NCBI RefSeq assembly: GCF_017309075.1
Contig: NZ_JAEMGS010000018.1
Location: 1-64,000, forward strand
DNA from: Motiliproteus sp. SC1-56
Lineage (GTDB): Bacteria > Pseudomonadota > Gammaproteobacteria > Pseudomonadales > Balneatricaceae
Length of the DNA: 64,000 nucleotides
Direction: 5' to 3'
The notes below the pieces were generated by a model, which saw nothing but the letters and a program-made list of their open reading frames with translations, did not search any database and had not been told where the DNA came from. The translations under genes and the position numbers were made by a program. This document shows, piece by piece, positions 8,998 to 19,840 of the stretch (positions are counted from its first letter, which is position 1; every line of letters starts with the position of its first letter).

Positions 8998-9001
8998 GGC
9001 G

Positions 9002-9790
9002 TCAGAGCTCCTTGGCCAGGTCATATTGGCTTTCGCCGATGGCGGGGGTGTCGGTCATGTTGGCCAGGACCTCGACCACGTGACGCACCTGCAGTGGGGA
9101 GCCTTCGCGCTTGAGCTTGCCGGCCATGTTCAGCAGGCAGCCCAGATCGCCCCCCAGCAGGGTATCGGCTTGGGTGGCGGTGGCGTTGCTGGTTTTGTTG
9201 GAGACCATGCGGTTGGAGATATCCGGGTATTTGACGCAGAAGGTGCCGCCGAAGCCGCAGCAGGTTTCCGCCTCTTCCATCTCGCTGATGTCAAGGCCGC
9301 CAACCTTTTCCAGCAATTGCCGGGGCTGATTTTTAACGCCCAGTTCCCGCAGGCCTGCGCAGGAGTCATGGTAGGTGACCCGGTGCTCGTAGTCGGCCAG
9401 GATGGCGTCAAAGTTGAGCACGTCGGTCAGGAATGAGGTGATTTCGTAGGCGCGTTCCGCCAGAGATTCAGCTCGCGCCCGGTAGGGGTCGTCCGGGGCG
9501 AACAGCGCCGGGTAGTGGTGCAGCATGCCGATGCAGGACCCGGAGGGGCCGACCACGTACTCAAAGCCATCGAAGGCGTCGATCACGTCTTTGGCCAGTC
9601 GCTTGGTCGAGGCGCGATCGCCGGAATTGAAGCTGGGCTGTCCGCAGCAGGTCTGGGTGCCGGGGACGTCCACCTGGCAACCGGCCATTTCCAGTAATTT
9701 GACGGTGGCGAAACCCACTGATGGGCGGAACATGTCCACTAGGCAGGTGACGAACAGACCGACCTGGGGACGGGGCGTTTGTTGGCTCAT
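9002..9790 (-). CDS. lutA: lactate utilization protein A (CCG-domain oxidoreductase subunit)
   Basis: First subunit of the lactate oxidation complex, related to GlcF and HdrB CCG-domain proteins. The 262-residue protein has two cysteine-rich repeats: an N-terminal one ending in TQTCCGQPSF and a C-terminal one ending in ETCCGFGGTFC. The second is preceded by YHDSCAGLRELG. These cysteines bind iron-sulfur clusters or haem-like cofactors in relatives. The ATG at 9790 gives the family N-terminus (VGLFVTCLVDMFRPSVG); the in-frame extension to 10003 would overlap the lutR start and the operator. It heads the operon. Confidence 0.94.
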   Translation of the reverse strand: MSQQTPRPQVGLFVTCLVDMFRPSVGFATVKLLEMAGCQVDVPGTQTCCGQPSFNSGDRASTKRLAKDVIDAFDGFEYVVGPSGSCIGMLHHYPALFAPDDPYRARAESLAERAYEITSFLTDVLNFDAILADYEHRVTYHDSCAGLRELGVKNQPRQLLEKVGGLDISEMEEAETCCGFGGTFCVKYPDISNRMVSNKTSNATATQADTLLGGDLGCLLNMAGKLKREGSPLQVRHVVEVLANMTDTPAIGESQYDLAKEL

Positions 9791-9894
9791 GGCAGTGACC
9801 GTTTCTCTTATTGTGGTTTGGGCAGGTCCGGCTGCCCCTGAACTAGGCGCACTGTAACCTAATGACAAGACGGTTATAATTTTAGCTGGCGAAG

Positions 9895-9905
9895 TGGTCT
9901 GACCA
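9895..9905. promoter_or_regulatory. FadR/LldR-type operator between lutA and lutR
   Basis: TGGTCTGACCA is a perfect palindrome around CTG and fits the TNGTNNNACNA half-site pattern of FadR-subfamily GntR regulators such as LldR. It lies between the divergent lutA and lutR genes, 47 bases upstream of the lutR start and about 105 bases upstream of lutA. Repression relieved by lactate is the likely logic (inference). Confidence 0.65.
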
Positions 9906-9951
9906 AGCATGGGGGCTTGCAGCTCAGACCGCACCCGCAGCTGTTTACAGT

Positions 9952-10671
9952 ATGGCCAGTAATGGGGGATTGATGGGCGAGGCGGCAACGGGGTTGGTGG
10001 CACAGCTGGTTGATGAACTCGAGCGAAAGCTGCTGTTCGGGGATATCATCCCTGGCGATAAGCTGCCCGCGCAGCGGGCCATGGCGCAGGGCTTCGGAGT
10101 CTCCCGGGCCACGGTGCGCGAAGCGGTGTTTACACTGGAAAGTCGCGGTCTGGTGGAGACGTTCCATGGTGGCGGCAGCGTGTGCTGCAACCTGCTGGAG
10201 TCAGGGTACCCGGAGCCGGAGGTGAAAGAAGGTGGTGGCAGTCGCGAGTTGCAGCAGCAGGTGATGGAGATGCGCGAGATGCTGGAGGGGGAGGCGGCCT
10301 ATTTTGCGGCGCGGCGGGCGACGCCGGCGCAGCGGGAGGCGCTGAGTCTGGAGTACGCCCGCATGCGTGAACGCGGCAGCGGCGAGACCACGCTGCGTAA
10401 GGCCAAGGCTGACCTTACCTTTCACATGCTGATCGCCGAATCCAGCCATCATTTGCTGGTCGTTTCCCTCAGTCAGGTGCTCTATACCCGTTACTTCAAC
10501 GTCATCTACGCGGTGCTTTCCCGCACCCTGCGCAAGACCGGTCGCTACCCGCCGGGGATCGGGGCGCAGCACGAGGAGATTTACCGTGCCGTGCTGGCCG
10601 GCGAGGCCGAGCGAGCCCGTCGCGCCGCCCGTGAGCATATCGCTTATACCCGGCAGCAGCTGAGCGCTTAG
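9952..10671 (+). CDS. FadR-family (GntR) transcriptional regulator of lactate use
   Basis: DNA-binding regulator with an N-terminal winged helix ([20 protein letters not shown], residues ~40-60) and an all-helical FCD effector domain containing [18 protein letters not shown] and [16 protein letters not shown], whose His and Asp residues usually bind a metal and the acid ligand. The 239-residue length is normal. It diverges from lutABC with a matching operator between them, so it is probably the LldR/LutR-type lactate sensor. An ATG at 9973 preceded by a G-rich stretch is an equally possible start. Confidence 0.88.
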   Translation: MASNGGLMGEAATGLVAQLVDELERKLLFGDIIPGDKLPAQRAMAQGFGVSRATVREAVFTLESRGLVETFHGGGSVCCNLLESGYPEPEVKEGGGSRELQQQVMEMREMLEGEAAYFAARRATPAQREALSLEYARMRERGSGETTLRKAKADLTFHMLIAESSHHLLVVSLSQVLYTRYFNVIYAVLSRTLRKTGRYPPGIGAQHEEIYRAVLAGEAERARRAAREHIAYTRQQLSA

Positions 10672-10798
10672 CCGTGGCTTGTGCTGCGCTGCCACACTGG
10701 TAGAATGGCCGGTTCAATGCGGGCTCCGGGCCCGCTTTCAGCTTCAATTTCGCCTACAGTGGCCTTTGGTAGGGGCCACCACTGGGAAAGGAACCGAA

Positions 10799-12721
10799 AT
10801 GCCTGTTATTACGCTCCCCGACGGTAGCACCCGTCAGTTCGACCACCCCGTTACTGTTTTAAATGTGGCCGCCTCCATTGGCGAAGGACTGGCGAAGGCC
10901 GCGCTGGCCGGCAAGGTTGACGGTGAGCTGGTGGATACCAGTCATGTGATCGAACAGGACGCCCAGTTGGCGATCGTGACGGTGCGGGACGAAGAGGGGC
11001 TGGACGTTGTTCGCCATTCCTGCGCGCACCTGATGGCGATGGCCGTCCAGGAGCTGTTCCCCGGCGCCCAGGTAACCATTGGTCCTGTGATTGAAAACGG
11101 CTTCTATTACGATTTCGCCTACGAGCGCGCGTTCACCCCCGAGGATCTGCAGAAGATCGAAAAGCGGATGAAAGAGCTGGCCAAGGCAAATTTGCCGGTG
11201 GCTCGCTCGCTGATGAGCCGGGATGAGGCGGTGGCCTTCTTTAAAGAGAAGGGGGAAGATTACAAGGTCCAGATCATCCAGGACATTCCCGGCAACCAGA
11301 CCCTCTCTTTCTACCAGCAGGGCGAGTTTATCGATCTCTGCCGCGGTCCTCACGTCCCTAGTACCGGCCATATCAAGGCTTTTAAGCTGATGAAGGTGGC
11401 CGGTGCCTACTGGCGCGGCGACTCCAACAACGAGATGCTGCAGCGAATCTACGGTACCGCCTGGAGCGACAAGAAGGCCCTCAAGGCTTACCTGCACCGC
11501 CTGGAAGAGGCGGAAAAGCGCGACCATCGCAAGCTGGGCAAGCGCCTGGGACTGTTTCACACCCAGGAAGAGGCGCCGGGAATGGTGTTCTGGCACCCCC
11601 ATGGCTGGATCATTTACCAGGCGGTGGAGCAGTACATGCGTAGCGTGCTGGATAAGGCGGGCTACCAGGAGATCAAGACGCCGCAGGTGGTGGACCGGGT
11701 GTTGTGGGAGAAGTCCGGTCACTGGGACAAGTTCAGCGACATGATGTTTACCACCCACTCCGAGAGCCGGGATTACGCGGTTAAGCCCATGAACTGCCCC
11801 TGCCATGTGCAGGTGTTCAACCAGGGGCTGCGCAGCTACCGTGACCTGCCGCTGCGCCTGGCCGAATTTGGCTCCTGCCACCGCAACGAGCCCTCAGGCA
11901 CCCTGCACGGTCTGATGCGGGTGCGTGGTTTTACTCAGGACGATGCCCATATCTTCTGTGGCGAGAACCAGATCCAGGAGGAGGTCTCGGCGTTTATCGA
12001 CCTGCTTTACGCCGTATACCGGGATTTTGGTTTCAACGACGTGATCCTTAAGCTCTCTACCCGTCCTGAGAAACGGGTGGGTAGCGATGAGGTCTGGGAC
12101 AAGTCGGAGAAGGCGCTGGCGGCGGCCCTGGACAACAAGGGCCTGGAGTGGGAAGAGCTGCCCGGGGAGGGGGCTTTCTACGGGCCCAAGATCGAATTCT
12201 CCCTCACCGACTGTTTGGGTCGGGTCTGGCAGTGCGGCACTATCCAGGTGGACTTCTCCATGCCGGGGCGCCTGGACGCCCAGTTCGTCAACGAGTCGGG
12301 CGAGCGTGAGACGCCGGTGATGCTGCACCGGGCGATCCTGGGCTCCTTCGAGCGTTTTATCGGGATTTTGATCGAGAACTATGCCGGCGCTATGCCCGCG
12401 TGGCTGTCGCCGCAGCAGGCCGTGGTGCTCAATATCACCGACAATCAGGCGGATTACTGCCGCAAAGTGGAAGAAACCTTGCGTGAAGCCGGTTTCCGCG
12501 TCTCAGCGGACTTGAGAAACGAGAAGATCGGCTTTAAAATTCGCGAGCACACAATTCAGAAGGTTCCTTATCAGTTAGTCGTAGGCGATAAGGAAGTAGA
12601 AACCAACACCGTGACCGTACGCCTGAGAACCGGGGAAGACCTGGGTTCCATGGGTGTTGACGCCTTCCGTCAGCTGCTGGCCGACGATGTGGCGCGCAAA
12701 GGTCGTGCAACGGAGAGTTAA
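10799..12721 (+). CDS. thrS: threonyl-tRNA synthetase
   Basis: Class II aminoacyl-tRNA synthetase that charges tRNA-Thr. The 640-residue protein has the N-terminal TGS domain ([20 protein letters not shown]), the editing domain with [11 protein letters not shown] near residue 75, the zinc-containing catalytic core ([44 protein letters not shown]) and a C-terminal anticodon-binding domain. The frame is open from 10679, but the ATG at 10799 has AAGGAA upstream and gives the standard N-terminus. It leads the thrS-infC-rpmI-rplT group; infC starts two bases after its stop codon. Confidence 0.97.
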   Translation: MPVITLPDGSTRQFDHPVTVLNVAASIGEGLAKAALAGKVDGELVDTSHVIEQDAQLAIVTVRDEEGLDVVRHSCAHLMAMAVQELFPGAQVTIGPVIENGFYYDFAYERAFTPEDLQKIEKRMKELAKANLPVARSLMSRDEAVAFFKEKGEDYKVQIIQDIPGNQTLSFYQQGEFIDLCRGPHVPSTGHIKAFKLMKVAGAYWRGDSNNEMLQRIYGTAWSDKKALKAYLHRLEEAEKRDHRKLGKRLGLFHTQEEAPGMVFWHPHGWIIYQAVEQYMRSVLDKAGYQEIKTPQVVDRVLWEKSGHWDKFSDMMFTTHSESRDYAVKPMNCPCHVQVFNQGLRSYRDLPLRLAEFGSCHRNEPSGTLHGLMRVRGFTQDDAHIFCGENQIQEEVSAFIDLLYAVYRDFGFNDVILKLSTRPEKRVGSDEVWDKSEKALAAALDNKGLEWEELPGEGAFYGPKIEFSLTDCLGRVWQCGTIQVDFSMPGRLDAQFVNESGERETPVMLHRAILGSFERFIGILIENYAGAMPAWLSPQQAVVLNITDNQADYCRKVEETLREAGFRVSADLRNEKIGFKIREHTIQKVPYQLVVGDKEVETNTVTVRLRTGEDLGSMGVDAFRQLLADDVARKGRATES

Positions 12722-12723
12722 AC

Positions 12724-13263
12724 ATTAAAAAAGGATACAACAAGGGCCGCGAGAAAAAAGCCACGATTAACGAGGATATCGAGGCTCGCGAGGTCCGACT
12801 GGTAGGAGCAGAGGGGGATCAGCTGGGGATCGTGCCCCTGGATGAGGCGTTGAAGACCGCCCAGGAAGCCCAGATGGATCTTGTGCTGATCGCTCCAGAT
12901 GCTGAACCGGTAGTCTGTAAAATCATGGACTACGGCAAACACGTCTTTGAGCTGAAGAAGCAGAAAGCGGCGCAACGCAAGAAGCAGAAGCAGACGCAGG
13001 TCAAAGAGATGAAATTCCGTCCCGGGACGGAAGAAGGGGATTACCAGGTAAAACTGCGCAACCTGGTACGTTTCCTTGAAGCGGGAGATAAGGCCAAGGT
13101 TTCATTGCGATTCCGCGGTCGTGAGATGGCCCACCAGGAGTTGGGCATGCAGCTGATGAAGCGGATCGAAGCCGATCTCGCCGAGCTGGGTGCCGTTGAA
13201 CAGCATCCGAAAATGGAAGGCCGTCAGATGATCATGGTCATCGCTCCCAAAAAGAAGAAGTAA
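12724..13263 (+). CDS. infC: translation initiation factor IF-3 (AUU start codon)
   Basis: IF-3 binds the 30S subunit and checks start-codon choice. Translating from the ATT at 12724 gives a 179-residue protein matching the full IF-3 length, with a basic N-terminal segment ([18 protein letters not shown]), the N-domain, a lysine-rich linker ([20 protein letters not shown]) and the C-domain ([19 protein letters not shown]). No ATG or GTG lies before residue 37. GGAG is 8 bases upstream of the ATT, inside the thrS end. An AUU start is known in infC of enteric bacteria and underlies autoregulation by IF-3. Confidence 0.94.
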   Translation: MKKGYNKGREKKATINEDIEAREVRLVGAEGDQLGIVPLDEALKTAQEAQMDLVLIAPDAEPVVCKIMDYGKHVFELKKQKAAQRKKQKQTQVKEMKFRPGTEEGDYQVKLRNLVRFLEAGDKAKVSLRFRGREMAHQELGMQLMKRIEADLAELGAVEQHPKMEGRQMIMVIAPKKKK

Positions 13264-13373
13264 CGCGCCCGGCAGCAAGTCCGCGCGCTTCACCTTTGCG
13301 GGTGGGGTTGGCGGGCTTTTGCCGTTTTAGCGGGTTATACATAACTTAACGAATGCGTGGAGATGTTTTTGTC

Positions 13374-13568
13374 ATGCCTAAAATGAAAACTGTGAGCGGT
13401 GCGGCCAAGCGCTTCAAAAAAACCGCAAATGGCTTCAAGCGTAAGTCTTCCTTCACTAGCCACATTCTGACCAAGAAGAGCACCAAGCGTAAGCGTCACC
13501 TTCGCGGCACCAGCGAAGTTCACGCCAACGATGTCGCCCTGGTTAAGCGCATGCTGCGCGAATCCTGA
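13374..13568 (+). CDS. rpmI: 50S ribosomal protein L35
   Basis: Small basic ribosomal protein, 64 residues, with the family N-terminus [17 protein letters not shown] and many Lys/Arg. The ATG at 13374 is preceded by GGAGA at 9 bases; an in-frame start at 13353 has no family support. It sits between infC and rplT in the conserved order. In E. coli the L35-L20 pair is repressed by L20 binding upstream; the 110-base leader here (13264-13373) could hold such a site but I cannot confirm one. Confidence 0.96.
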   Translation: MPKMKTVSGAAKRFKKTANGFKRKSSFTSHILTKKSTKRKRHLRGTSEVHANDVALVKRMLRES

Positions 13569-13605
13569 TTCGGTCCAGATTCAAGTTATTTAGAAGGATA
13601 CAATT

Positions 13606-13962
13606 ATGCCTCGCGTAAAACGTGGTGTTGTCGCTCGTCGTCGTCACAAGAAAATTCTCAAGCAAGCCAAGGGTTATTACGGAGCCCGTAGCCGGGTCTT
13701 TCGTGTAGCCAAGCAGGCGGTCATCAAGGCCGGTCAGTACGCCTACCGTGACCGTCGTCAGCGCAAGCGTCAGTTCCGTGCCCTGTGGATCGCCCGTATC
13801 AACGCCGCCGCCCGTATCAACGGTCTGTCCTACAGCCGTCTGATCGCCGGTCTGAAAAAGGCCTCGATCGAGATCGACCGCAAGGTGCTGGCCGACCTGG
13901 CCGTGCATGAGAAGGCAGTTTTTGCCGCGATCGTTGAAAAAGCCAAGGGTGCCCTGGCTTAA
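13606..13962 (+). CDS. rplT: 50S ribosomal protein L20
   Basis: Primary binding protein of 23S rRNA needed for early 50S assembly. The 118-residue basic protein has the L20 signatures [40 protein letters not shown] and [15 protein letters not shown] strong ribosome binding site (AGAAGGA) precedes the ATG. It follows rpmI by 37 bases and probably represses its own operon, as L20 does in E. coli. Confidence 0.97.
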   Translation: MPRVKRGVVARRRHKKILKQAKGYYGARSRVFRVAKQAVIKAGQYAYRDRRQRKRQFRALWIARINAAARINGLSYSRLIAGLKKASIEIDRKVLADLAVHEKAVFAAIVEKAKGALA

Positions 13963-14025
13963 TTCACCCACCTATCCTGGTTGGTAATTTGATCGCCGCC
14001 CGAGCGCCTTAGGTCCTCGGGCTTG

Positions 14026-15092
<1,067 letters not shown>

Positions 15093-15154
15093 GCGCAACG
15101 CAGACTTACGCGGCCGGAGCCTCGGCCAGGCAACAGAATTAACGGGAAATCGCA

Positions 15155-17536
15155 ATGAAATTCAGCGAACAGTGGCTGCGGGAGTGGGTAAACCCCGCGA
15201 TCAACACAGAGGAACTGGTGGCCCAGATCACCATGGCAGGGCTGGAAGTGGACGGCGTGGAGCCGGCGGCGGCCGATTTCAGCGGTGTGGTGGTGGGGGA
15301 GATTCTCAGCGCCGAGCCTCACCCCAACGCGGACAAGCTGCAGGTCTGTCGCGTATCCAACGGTAGCGACGAGTCCTTCCAGGTGGTTTGCGGCGCGCCC
15401 AATGCCCGCCCGGGCATCAAGGTGCCTTTTGCCCAGGTCGGTGCCGTGCTGCCCGAGGGCTTCAAGATCAAGAAGGCCAAGCTGCGCCAGGTGGAGTCTT
15501 TTGGCATGCTCTGCTCGGCCAGCGAACTGGGGGTTTCCGACGACCACGACGGGCTTCTTGAACTGGCCGCGGACGCGCCGGTGGGCGAGGATTTCCGGAG
15601 CTACCTGGGGCTTGACGATCAAGTGATCGAAGTGGATCTGACTCCTAACCGCGGTGACTGCCTCAGTATCGCCGGCCTGGCACGGGAGGTGGGGGTGCTC
15701 AACAAGGCCCCCGTCAAGCCGGTGGCCTGTGAGCCGGTTGTTCCTGTGATTGACGACCGTTTCCCTATCGAGATTGAGGCGCCCGAGGCCTGTCCCCGCT
15801 ATGTCGGGCGGGTAATCCGCGGTATCAACCCCGCCGCGTCCACCCCCGTGTGGATGCAGGAGCGGTTGCGCCGGGGCGGCATTCGCAGCATTGACCCGGT
15901 TGTCGATGTCACCAACTACGTCATGCTGGAGCTGGGTCAGCCCATGCACGCGTTCGACCTGGCCGAGCTCGAGGGCGGTATCCGCGTGCGTAAGGCCGAG
16001 ACCGGCGAAAAGTTGGTGCTGCTTGACGGCCAGGAGATCGAGCTCGATAGTGACACCCTCGTCATCGCCGACCAGCGCAGGCCGCTGGCCATGGCGGGAG
16101 TCATGGGCGGCGAGCATTCCGGGGTGAGTGATCAGACCCGGGACATCTTCCTTGAAACCGCCTTCTTTGATCCTGTCAGCATTGCCGGGAAGGCCCGGGC
16201 TTACGGCTTGCATACCGATTCTTCCCATCGTTTCGAGCGCGGAGTGGATCATGAGCTTCAGGTCAGGGCTGCGGAGCGGGCCGCCCAGCTGCTGCTGGAC
16301 ATCGTCGGTGGCCAGCCCGGACCGATCAGCGAGGTGAGCGTGGCAGCGGCGTTGCCGCCTGTGGCCGAGGTGCGTCTGCGTGCCGAGCGTATCCAAAAGT
16401 TGCTTTCGCTGGATATTCCGGCGACTGAAGTGGAAGAGATTCTTCAGCGCCTGGGAATGGAGGTGCAGGCGGACGGGGAGGGGGCCTGGCGAGTTCGTGT
16501 GCCTTCCTATCGGTTCGACGTGGCGCTGGAAGAGGATCTGCTGGAAGAGCTGGCGCGCATCTACGGCTACAACCGCCTGCCGGTGCGCACCACCAACGCC
16601 TCGCTGGCGCTGCGTCCGGAGCCTGAAGCAAAGGCCGGGCTGGCCGAATTGCGCCGCTTGCTGGTGGCCCGCGGTTACCAGGAGGCCATCACCTACAGTT
16701 TCGTGGAGCCCAAGGTGCAGAAGCTGTTCGACCCCGAGCGTGAGCCGGTGGCGCTGGCCAATCCCATCTCCGCGGACATGGCGGTAATGCGGACCAGTCT
16801 TTGGCCCGGTCTGATCAAGGCCGTACAGCATAACCAGCATCGTCAGCAGCCGCGGATCCGCCTGTTTGAGTCCGGGCAGCGTTTTCTCCCCGGTGCGGAT
16901 GGGCTGGTGCAGGACAACGTCCTGGCCGGGGCGGTGTTCGGCAGCCGTTTTCCCGAGGGGTGGGCTGCCGGTAACGAGCCGAGCGACTTCTTTGATGTGA
17001 AAGGGGATGTCGAGGCGCTGCTGGCCCATGGCGGCGCGCTGGATCAGTATCGCTTTGTTGCGGCTGAGCATCCGGCCCTGCATCCCGGGCAGTGTGCACG
17101 CATTGAGCGTAACGGGGAGGCGGTCGGCTACCTGGGCGCGCTGCATCCCAGCCTCTTGAAGACGCTGGATCTCAATGGCCCGGTCTTCCTCTTTGAGCTC
17201 GCCCTGGCCGGCATTGAGCCCGGCGTGCTGCCTGCCTTTGAGGCGCTGTCGAAATTCCCGGAGACCCGTCGTGATCTGGCGCTGCTGGTGGACGAGTCGG
17301 TACCGGTTTCGGCATTGCTCGAATCGGTTCGGGAAAATGCAGGGGCATGGCTCAAGGACGTTACCCTGTTTGATGTCTATCAGGGCGAAGGCATTGAAAA
17401 CGGTAAAAAAAGTCTGGCCCTCGGCTTGACCTGGCAACATCCGTCGCGCACCCTTAATGATGAAGAGGTAAACGAGGTGTTTGAAGCGATCGTGGCTGCT
17501 GCCAAGCAGCGCTTTGCCGCAACGCTGAGAGGCTAA
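15155..17536 (+). CDS. pheT: phenylalanyl-tRNA synthetase beta subunit
   Basis: Beta subunit of PheRS, carrying tRNA-binding and editing functions. The 793 residues follow the family layout: an N-terminal EMAP-like tRNA-binding domain (LSAEPHPNADKLQVCRV), the B3/B4 editing domain, B5 domain, a degenerate class II core, and a C-terminal FDX-ACB domain (LSKFPETRRDLALLVDESV) that binds the anticodon side. The length matches other gammaproteobacterial PheT proteins. It is followed by ihfA after 18 bases, a conserved arrangement. Confidence 0.97.
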   Translation: MKFSEQWLREWVNPAINTEELVAQITMAGLEVDGVEPAAADFSGVVVGEILSAEPHPNADKLQVCRVSNGSDESFQVVCGAPNARPGIKVPFAQVGAVLPEGFKIKKAKLRQVESFGMLCSASELGVSDDHDGLLELAADAPVGEDFRSYLGLDDQVIEVDLTPNRGDCLSIAGLAREVGVLNKAPVKPVACEPVVPVIDDRFPIEIEAPEACPRYVGRVIRGINPAASTPVWMQERLRRGGIRSIDPVVDVTNYVMLELGQPMHAFDLAELEGGIRVRKAETGEKLVLLDGQEIELDSDTLVIADQRRPLAMAGVMGGEHSGVSDQTRDIFLETAFFDPVSIAGKARAYGLHTDSSHRFERGVDHELQVRAAERAAQLLLDIVGGQPGPISEVSVAAALPPVAEVRLRAERIQKLLSLDIPATEVEEILQRLGMEVQADGEGAWRVRVPSYRFDVALEEDLLEELARIYGYNRLPVRTTNASLALRPEPEAKAGLAELRRLLVARGYQEAITYSFVEPKVQKLFDPEREPVALANPISADMAVMRTSLWPGLIKAVQHNQHRQQPRIRLFESGQRFLPGADGLVQDNVLAGAVFGSRFPEGWAAGNEPSDFFDVKGDVEALLAHGGALDQYRFVAAEHPALHPGQCARIERNGEAVGYLGALHPSLLKTLDLNGPVFLFELALAGIEPGVLPAFEALSKFPETRRDLALLVDESVPVSALLESVRENAGAWLKDVTLFDVYQGEGIENGKKSLALGLTWQHPSRTLNDEEVNEVFEAIVAAAKQRFAATLRG

Positions 17537-17554
17537 CCGACAGAGGGCTGTGAT

Positions 17555-17860
17555 ATGGGGTCTTTGACCAAGGCGGAAATGGCCGAGCGTCTGTTCGAGG
17601 TGCTCGGCCTCAATAAGCGCGAAGCCAAGGACATGGTCGAGTCATTTTTTGACGAAGTTCGCTCCTGTCTGGCTTCAAATGAGCAGGTCAAGTTGTCCGG
17701 TTTCGGGAACTTCGACCTCAGGGACAAGCGTCAAAGGCCCGGCCGCAACCCCAAAACCGGAGAAGAGGTCCCCATCTCCGCCCGCAGGGTGGTAACGTTC
17801 CGGCCTGGTCAAAAGCTCAAGGATAAAGTCGAGACCTATGCCGGACCAGGGGAAGAGTGA
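17555..17860 (+). CDS. ihfA: integration host factor alpha subunit
   Basis: DNA-bending nucleoid protein that pairs with IhfB. The 101-residue protein shows the HU/IHF fold with the signature [20 protein letters not shown], including the proline that intercalates at the DNA kink. It starts 18 bases after pheT, the place ihfA occupies in E. coli and Pseudomonas. Its end overlaps the start of the MerR-type gene by 23 bases. Confidence 0.97.
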   Translation: MGSLTKAEMAERLFEVLGLNKREAKDMVESFFDEVRSCLASNEQVKLSGFGNFDLRDKRQRPGRNPKTGEEVPISARRVVTFRPGQKLKDKVETYAGPGEE

Positions 17861-18197
17861 CTCCCTGCCCCCGATTCCCGACAAGCACTATTTTTCCATC
17901 GGCGAAGTCAGTGATCTGTGCGGCGTTAAGCCTCACGTGTTGCGGTATTGGGAGCAGGAGTTCGAACAGCTTTCGCCGGTGAAGCGCCGGGGAAATCGCC
18001 GCTATTTCCGTCGCCAGGACGTGCTTTTGGTGCGTCAGCTGTGCGATCTTCTCTACGGGCGTGGGTTTACCATCGCCGGAGCGCGGCAGTGGTTGTCCGG
18101 CCAGGAAGCCCGCGTTGACGGCGATCGCTATCACCAGTTGATTCGCCAGACCGTCTCGGAGCTCGAGGATATTCTGCGCTCGATAAAAGAGCACTGA
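17838..18197 (+). CDS. small MerR-family transcriptional regulator
   Basis: A 119-residue protein with a MerR winged helix at the N-terminus: [41 protein letters not shown] short helical tail ([14 protein letters not shown]) follows. There is no cysteine-rich metal site or ligand-binding domain, so the effector is unknown. The location right behind ihfA and before tRNA-Pro is conserved in pseudomonads, where the protein is of unknown role. It overlaps ihfA, which suggests translational coupling. Confidence 0.9.
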   Translation: MPDQGKSDSLPPIPDKHYFSIGEVSDLCGVKPHVLRYWEQEFEQLSPVKRRGNRRYFRRQDVLLVRQLCDLLYGRGFTIAGARQWLSGQEARVDGDRYHQLIRQTVSELEDILRSIKEH

Positions 18198-18209
18198 TCT
18201 CCTCCATGA

Positions 18210-18229
18210 AAAATCCTCAAGGGGGTTTT
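18210..18229 (+). terminator. weak hairpin after the ihfA-merR unit
   Basis: AAAATCCT and GGGGTTTT can pair (with G-U pairs) around a CAAG loop, 13 bases past the merR stop. It ends in four Ts. It is a plausible but weak terminator for the pheST-ihfA-merR transcript. Confidence 0.35.
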
Positions 18230-18291
18230 CCTCAGGCGGGCATTAGAGTAATATTCACGCCCGTCGTCGAGAGATGACGCCGCAAGACCCG

Positions 18292-18370
<79 letters not shown>

Positions 18371-18393
18371 ATTTCTTGCTTATTTTCTTCCCG

Positions 18394-18472
<79 letters not shown>

Positions 18473-18561
18473 TCATTCTTTCTGATTTTTCCGCGTTCCG
18501 CTCGTAAACGAATCAGGGCGGTGAGTTCAGTCGCGCTTATGCGCGGACTCGATCCTTGTCC

Positions 18562-19344
18562 CTAATCGTAATCCTGCTTGATCTGCCAGTTGCTTTCTTC
18601 AGTGAACTCGTCCCATTCCTGGGCCGCTTGCTGCTTCGCGGCAGATGCCGGAGCGCCTTCCTGGAGTGCCTTCACCTCTTCTTGCAGCTGTGCGACCTTG
18701 CGTTGAACGCTGGCAGTGCGTTGCTCAAGCTCACCATTGGCGTTGAGCTTGTTCAGGCGTTTAAGGCAGGTGTTGAAGTGGGCGAGCGCTAGCTTTGGGT
18801 TGCCGCTCTGCTCGTTTTTGCGGGCGTTGATGAGATTGAGGTCGATGTTGACCAGCTCAAAAATACCCTTACCCCGATTGATGAGTTGTTGTGCGGCCTG
18901 GCGATCCAGTTTGCCTTCCTGGTGGGCGGCGACGAAGAGATCAACCATGGCTTTTACCCGGCTGCGTGCCGCCTGGCCGGTTACGGCGTCGTTGAAAGGA
19001 GGATTAGCGCTGTCCAGTTGGCTCGTATAGGTCTCATGCAGCGCTTCTTCGACGTTGCGCAGTTTGGCCTGGGCGGTGGCGGACTGCTGCTTGGGCTCCA
19101 GGGTCTGCATCTGCTCGTAACAGCTCTTGATGTATTGAAGCAGGCAATTGCGAAGCGCTTCAGGTAGGTAGGCAGTGGGTAGGTCGCTGAGAATTTCCCA
19201 TCCGGTGCGCGCCCGCTCCTGCAGGGTGAGGACCATGCGGTGCCGCTCCTGGCGGGCGTTTTCGAGGGTCTGGGCCACGAAGGCAGCGACCACCATCAGA
19301 ACGATGCCGGCGGCGATCAGGGAAACGATGACTGCAGGGCTCAT
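18562..19344 (-). CDS. membrane-anchored coiled-coil protein of unknown function
   Basis: I do not recognise a named family. The 260-residue protein has one N-terminal membrane segment (VIVSLIAAGIVLMVVAAFVA, residues ~5-24) followed by a hydrophilic, largely helical cytoplasmic part. Charged heptad-like stretches occur at residues ~25-45 and ~205-235 (EQRTASVQRKVAQLQEEVKA). The C-terminus is acidic and tryptophan-containing (EWDEFTEESNWQIKQ). It has no catalytic motif. It lies alone between tRNA-Pro and the tRNA-Glu/Gly cluster, on the opposite strand to both. A scaffold or division-related role is only a guess. Confidence 0.75.
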   Translation of the reverse strand: MSPAVIVSLIAAGIVLMVVAAFVAQTLENARQERHRMVLTLQERARTGWEILSDLPTAYLPEALRNCLLQYIKSCYEQMQTLEPKQQSATAQAKLRNVEEALHETYTSQLDSANPPFNDAVTGQAARSRVKAMVDLFVAAHQEGKLDRQAAQQLINRGKGIFELVNIDLNLINARKNEQSGNPKLALAHFNTCLKRLNKLNANGELEQRTASVQRKVAQLQEEVKALQEGAPASAAKQQAAQEWDEFTEESNWQIKQDYD

Positions 19345-19594
19345 TCGTTATCTCGGCTTAGTGCGTGTCTTTGAGTTTATCGGCCATGGTGGGGCAGAAT
19401 TTAAAGTTTGTCACGTAAACATGGGATAAACGCAGTGTTTTTGGCCTGCCGGAAGGGATAATGATGACTGTATCGACGGGCTGAGCTTGGGATTTGCCAG
19501 CGCCGGTAGGCTGGTCCCGGGGGGCGCGGAGGGCCGGTGCGCAGGGGCAGGGGCGGCAGGAAAAAAGGGGGGAGAAAAAATCCCGACGTGGCGC
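19345..19594. other. intergenic region before the tRNA-Glu/Gly cluster
   Basis: This stretch separates the coiled-coil gene from the tRNA promoter at 19595. It contains a G-rich/A-rich run (19555-19580) but no ORF with coding character, repeat or hairpin that I can support. It should hold the promoter of the minus-strand gene. Confidence 0.5.
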
Positions 19595-19623
19595 TTGACG
19601 GTTTTTTTAAATCTCCCTATTAT
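19595..19623 (+). promoter_or_regulatory. strong promoter of the tRNA-Glu/Gly cluster
   Basis: TTGACG (19595-19600), 17-base spacer, TATTAT (19618-19623), followed by a GC-rich discriminator (ACGCGCC). The arrangement is typical of stringently controlled stable-RNA promoters and lies about 41 bases upstream of the first tRNA. Confidence 0.85.
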
Positions 19624-19664
19624 ACGCGCCTCCTTTCGGGGAATGCTTAGGCAGTGAATTCGAC

Positions 19665-19740
19665 GTCCCATTCGTCTAGTGGCCTAGGACACCGCCCTTT
19701 CACGGCGGTAACAGGGGTTCGAACCCCCTATGGGACGCCA
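19665..19740 (+). tRNA. tRNA-Glu (anticodon TTC)
   Basis: A 76-base cloverleaf with encoded CCA. Acceptor GTCCCAT pairs with ATGGGAC, and the anticodon arm CCGCC-CTTTCAC-GGCGG gives TTC. The T-arm contains GGTTCGAACC. First gene of a Glu-Gly-Glu-Gly array. Confidence 0.97.
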
Positions 19741-19743
19741 TTC

Positions 19744-19819
19744 GCGGGAATAGCTCAGTTGGTAGAGCGCAACCTTGCCAAGGTTGAGGTCGCCGGTTCG
19801 AACCCGGTTTCCCGCTCCA
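19744..19819 (+). tRNA. tRNA-Gly (anticodon GCC)
   Basis: A 76-base cloverleaf with CCA. Acceptor GCGGGAA pairs with TTCCCGC, and the anticodon arm CAACC-TTGCCAA-GGTTG gives GCC. It starts three bases after tRNA-Glu. Confidence 0.97.
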
Positions 19820-19840
19820 ATGTCCAAAGCAAACGGCTGC

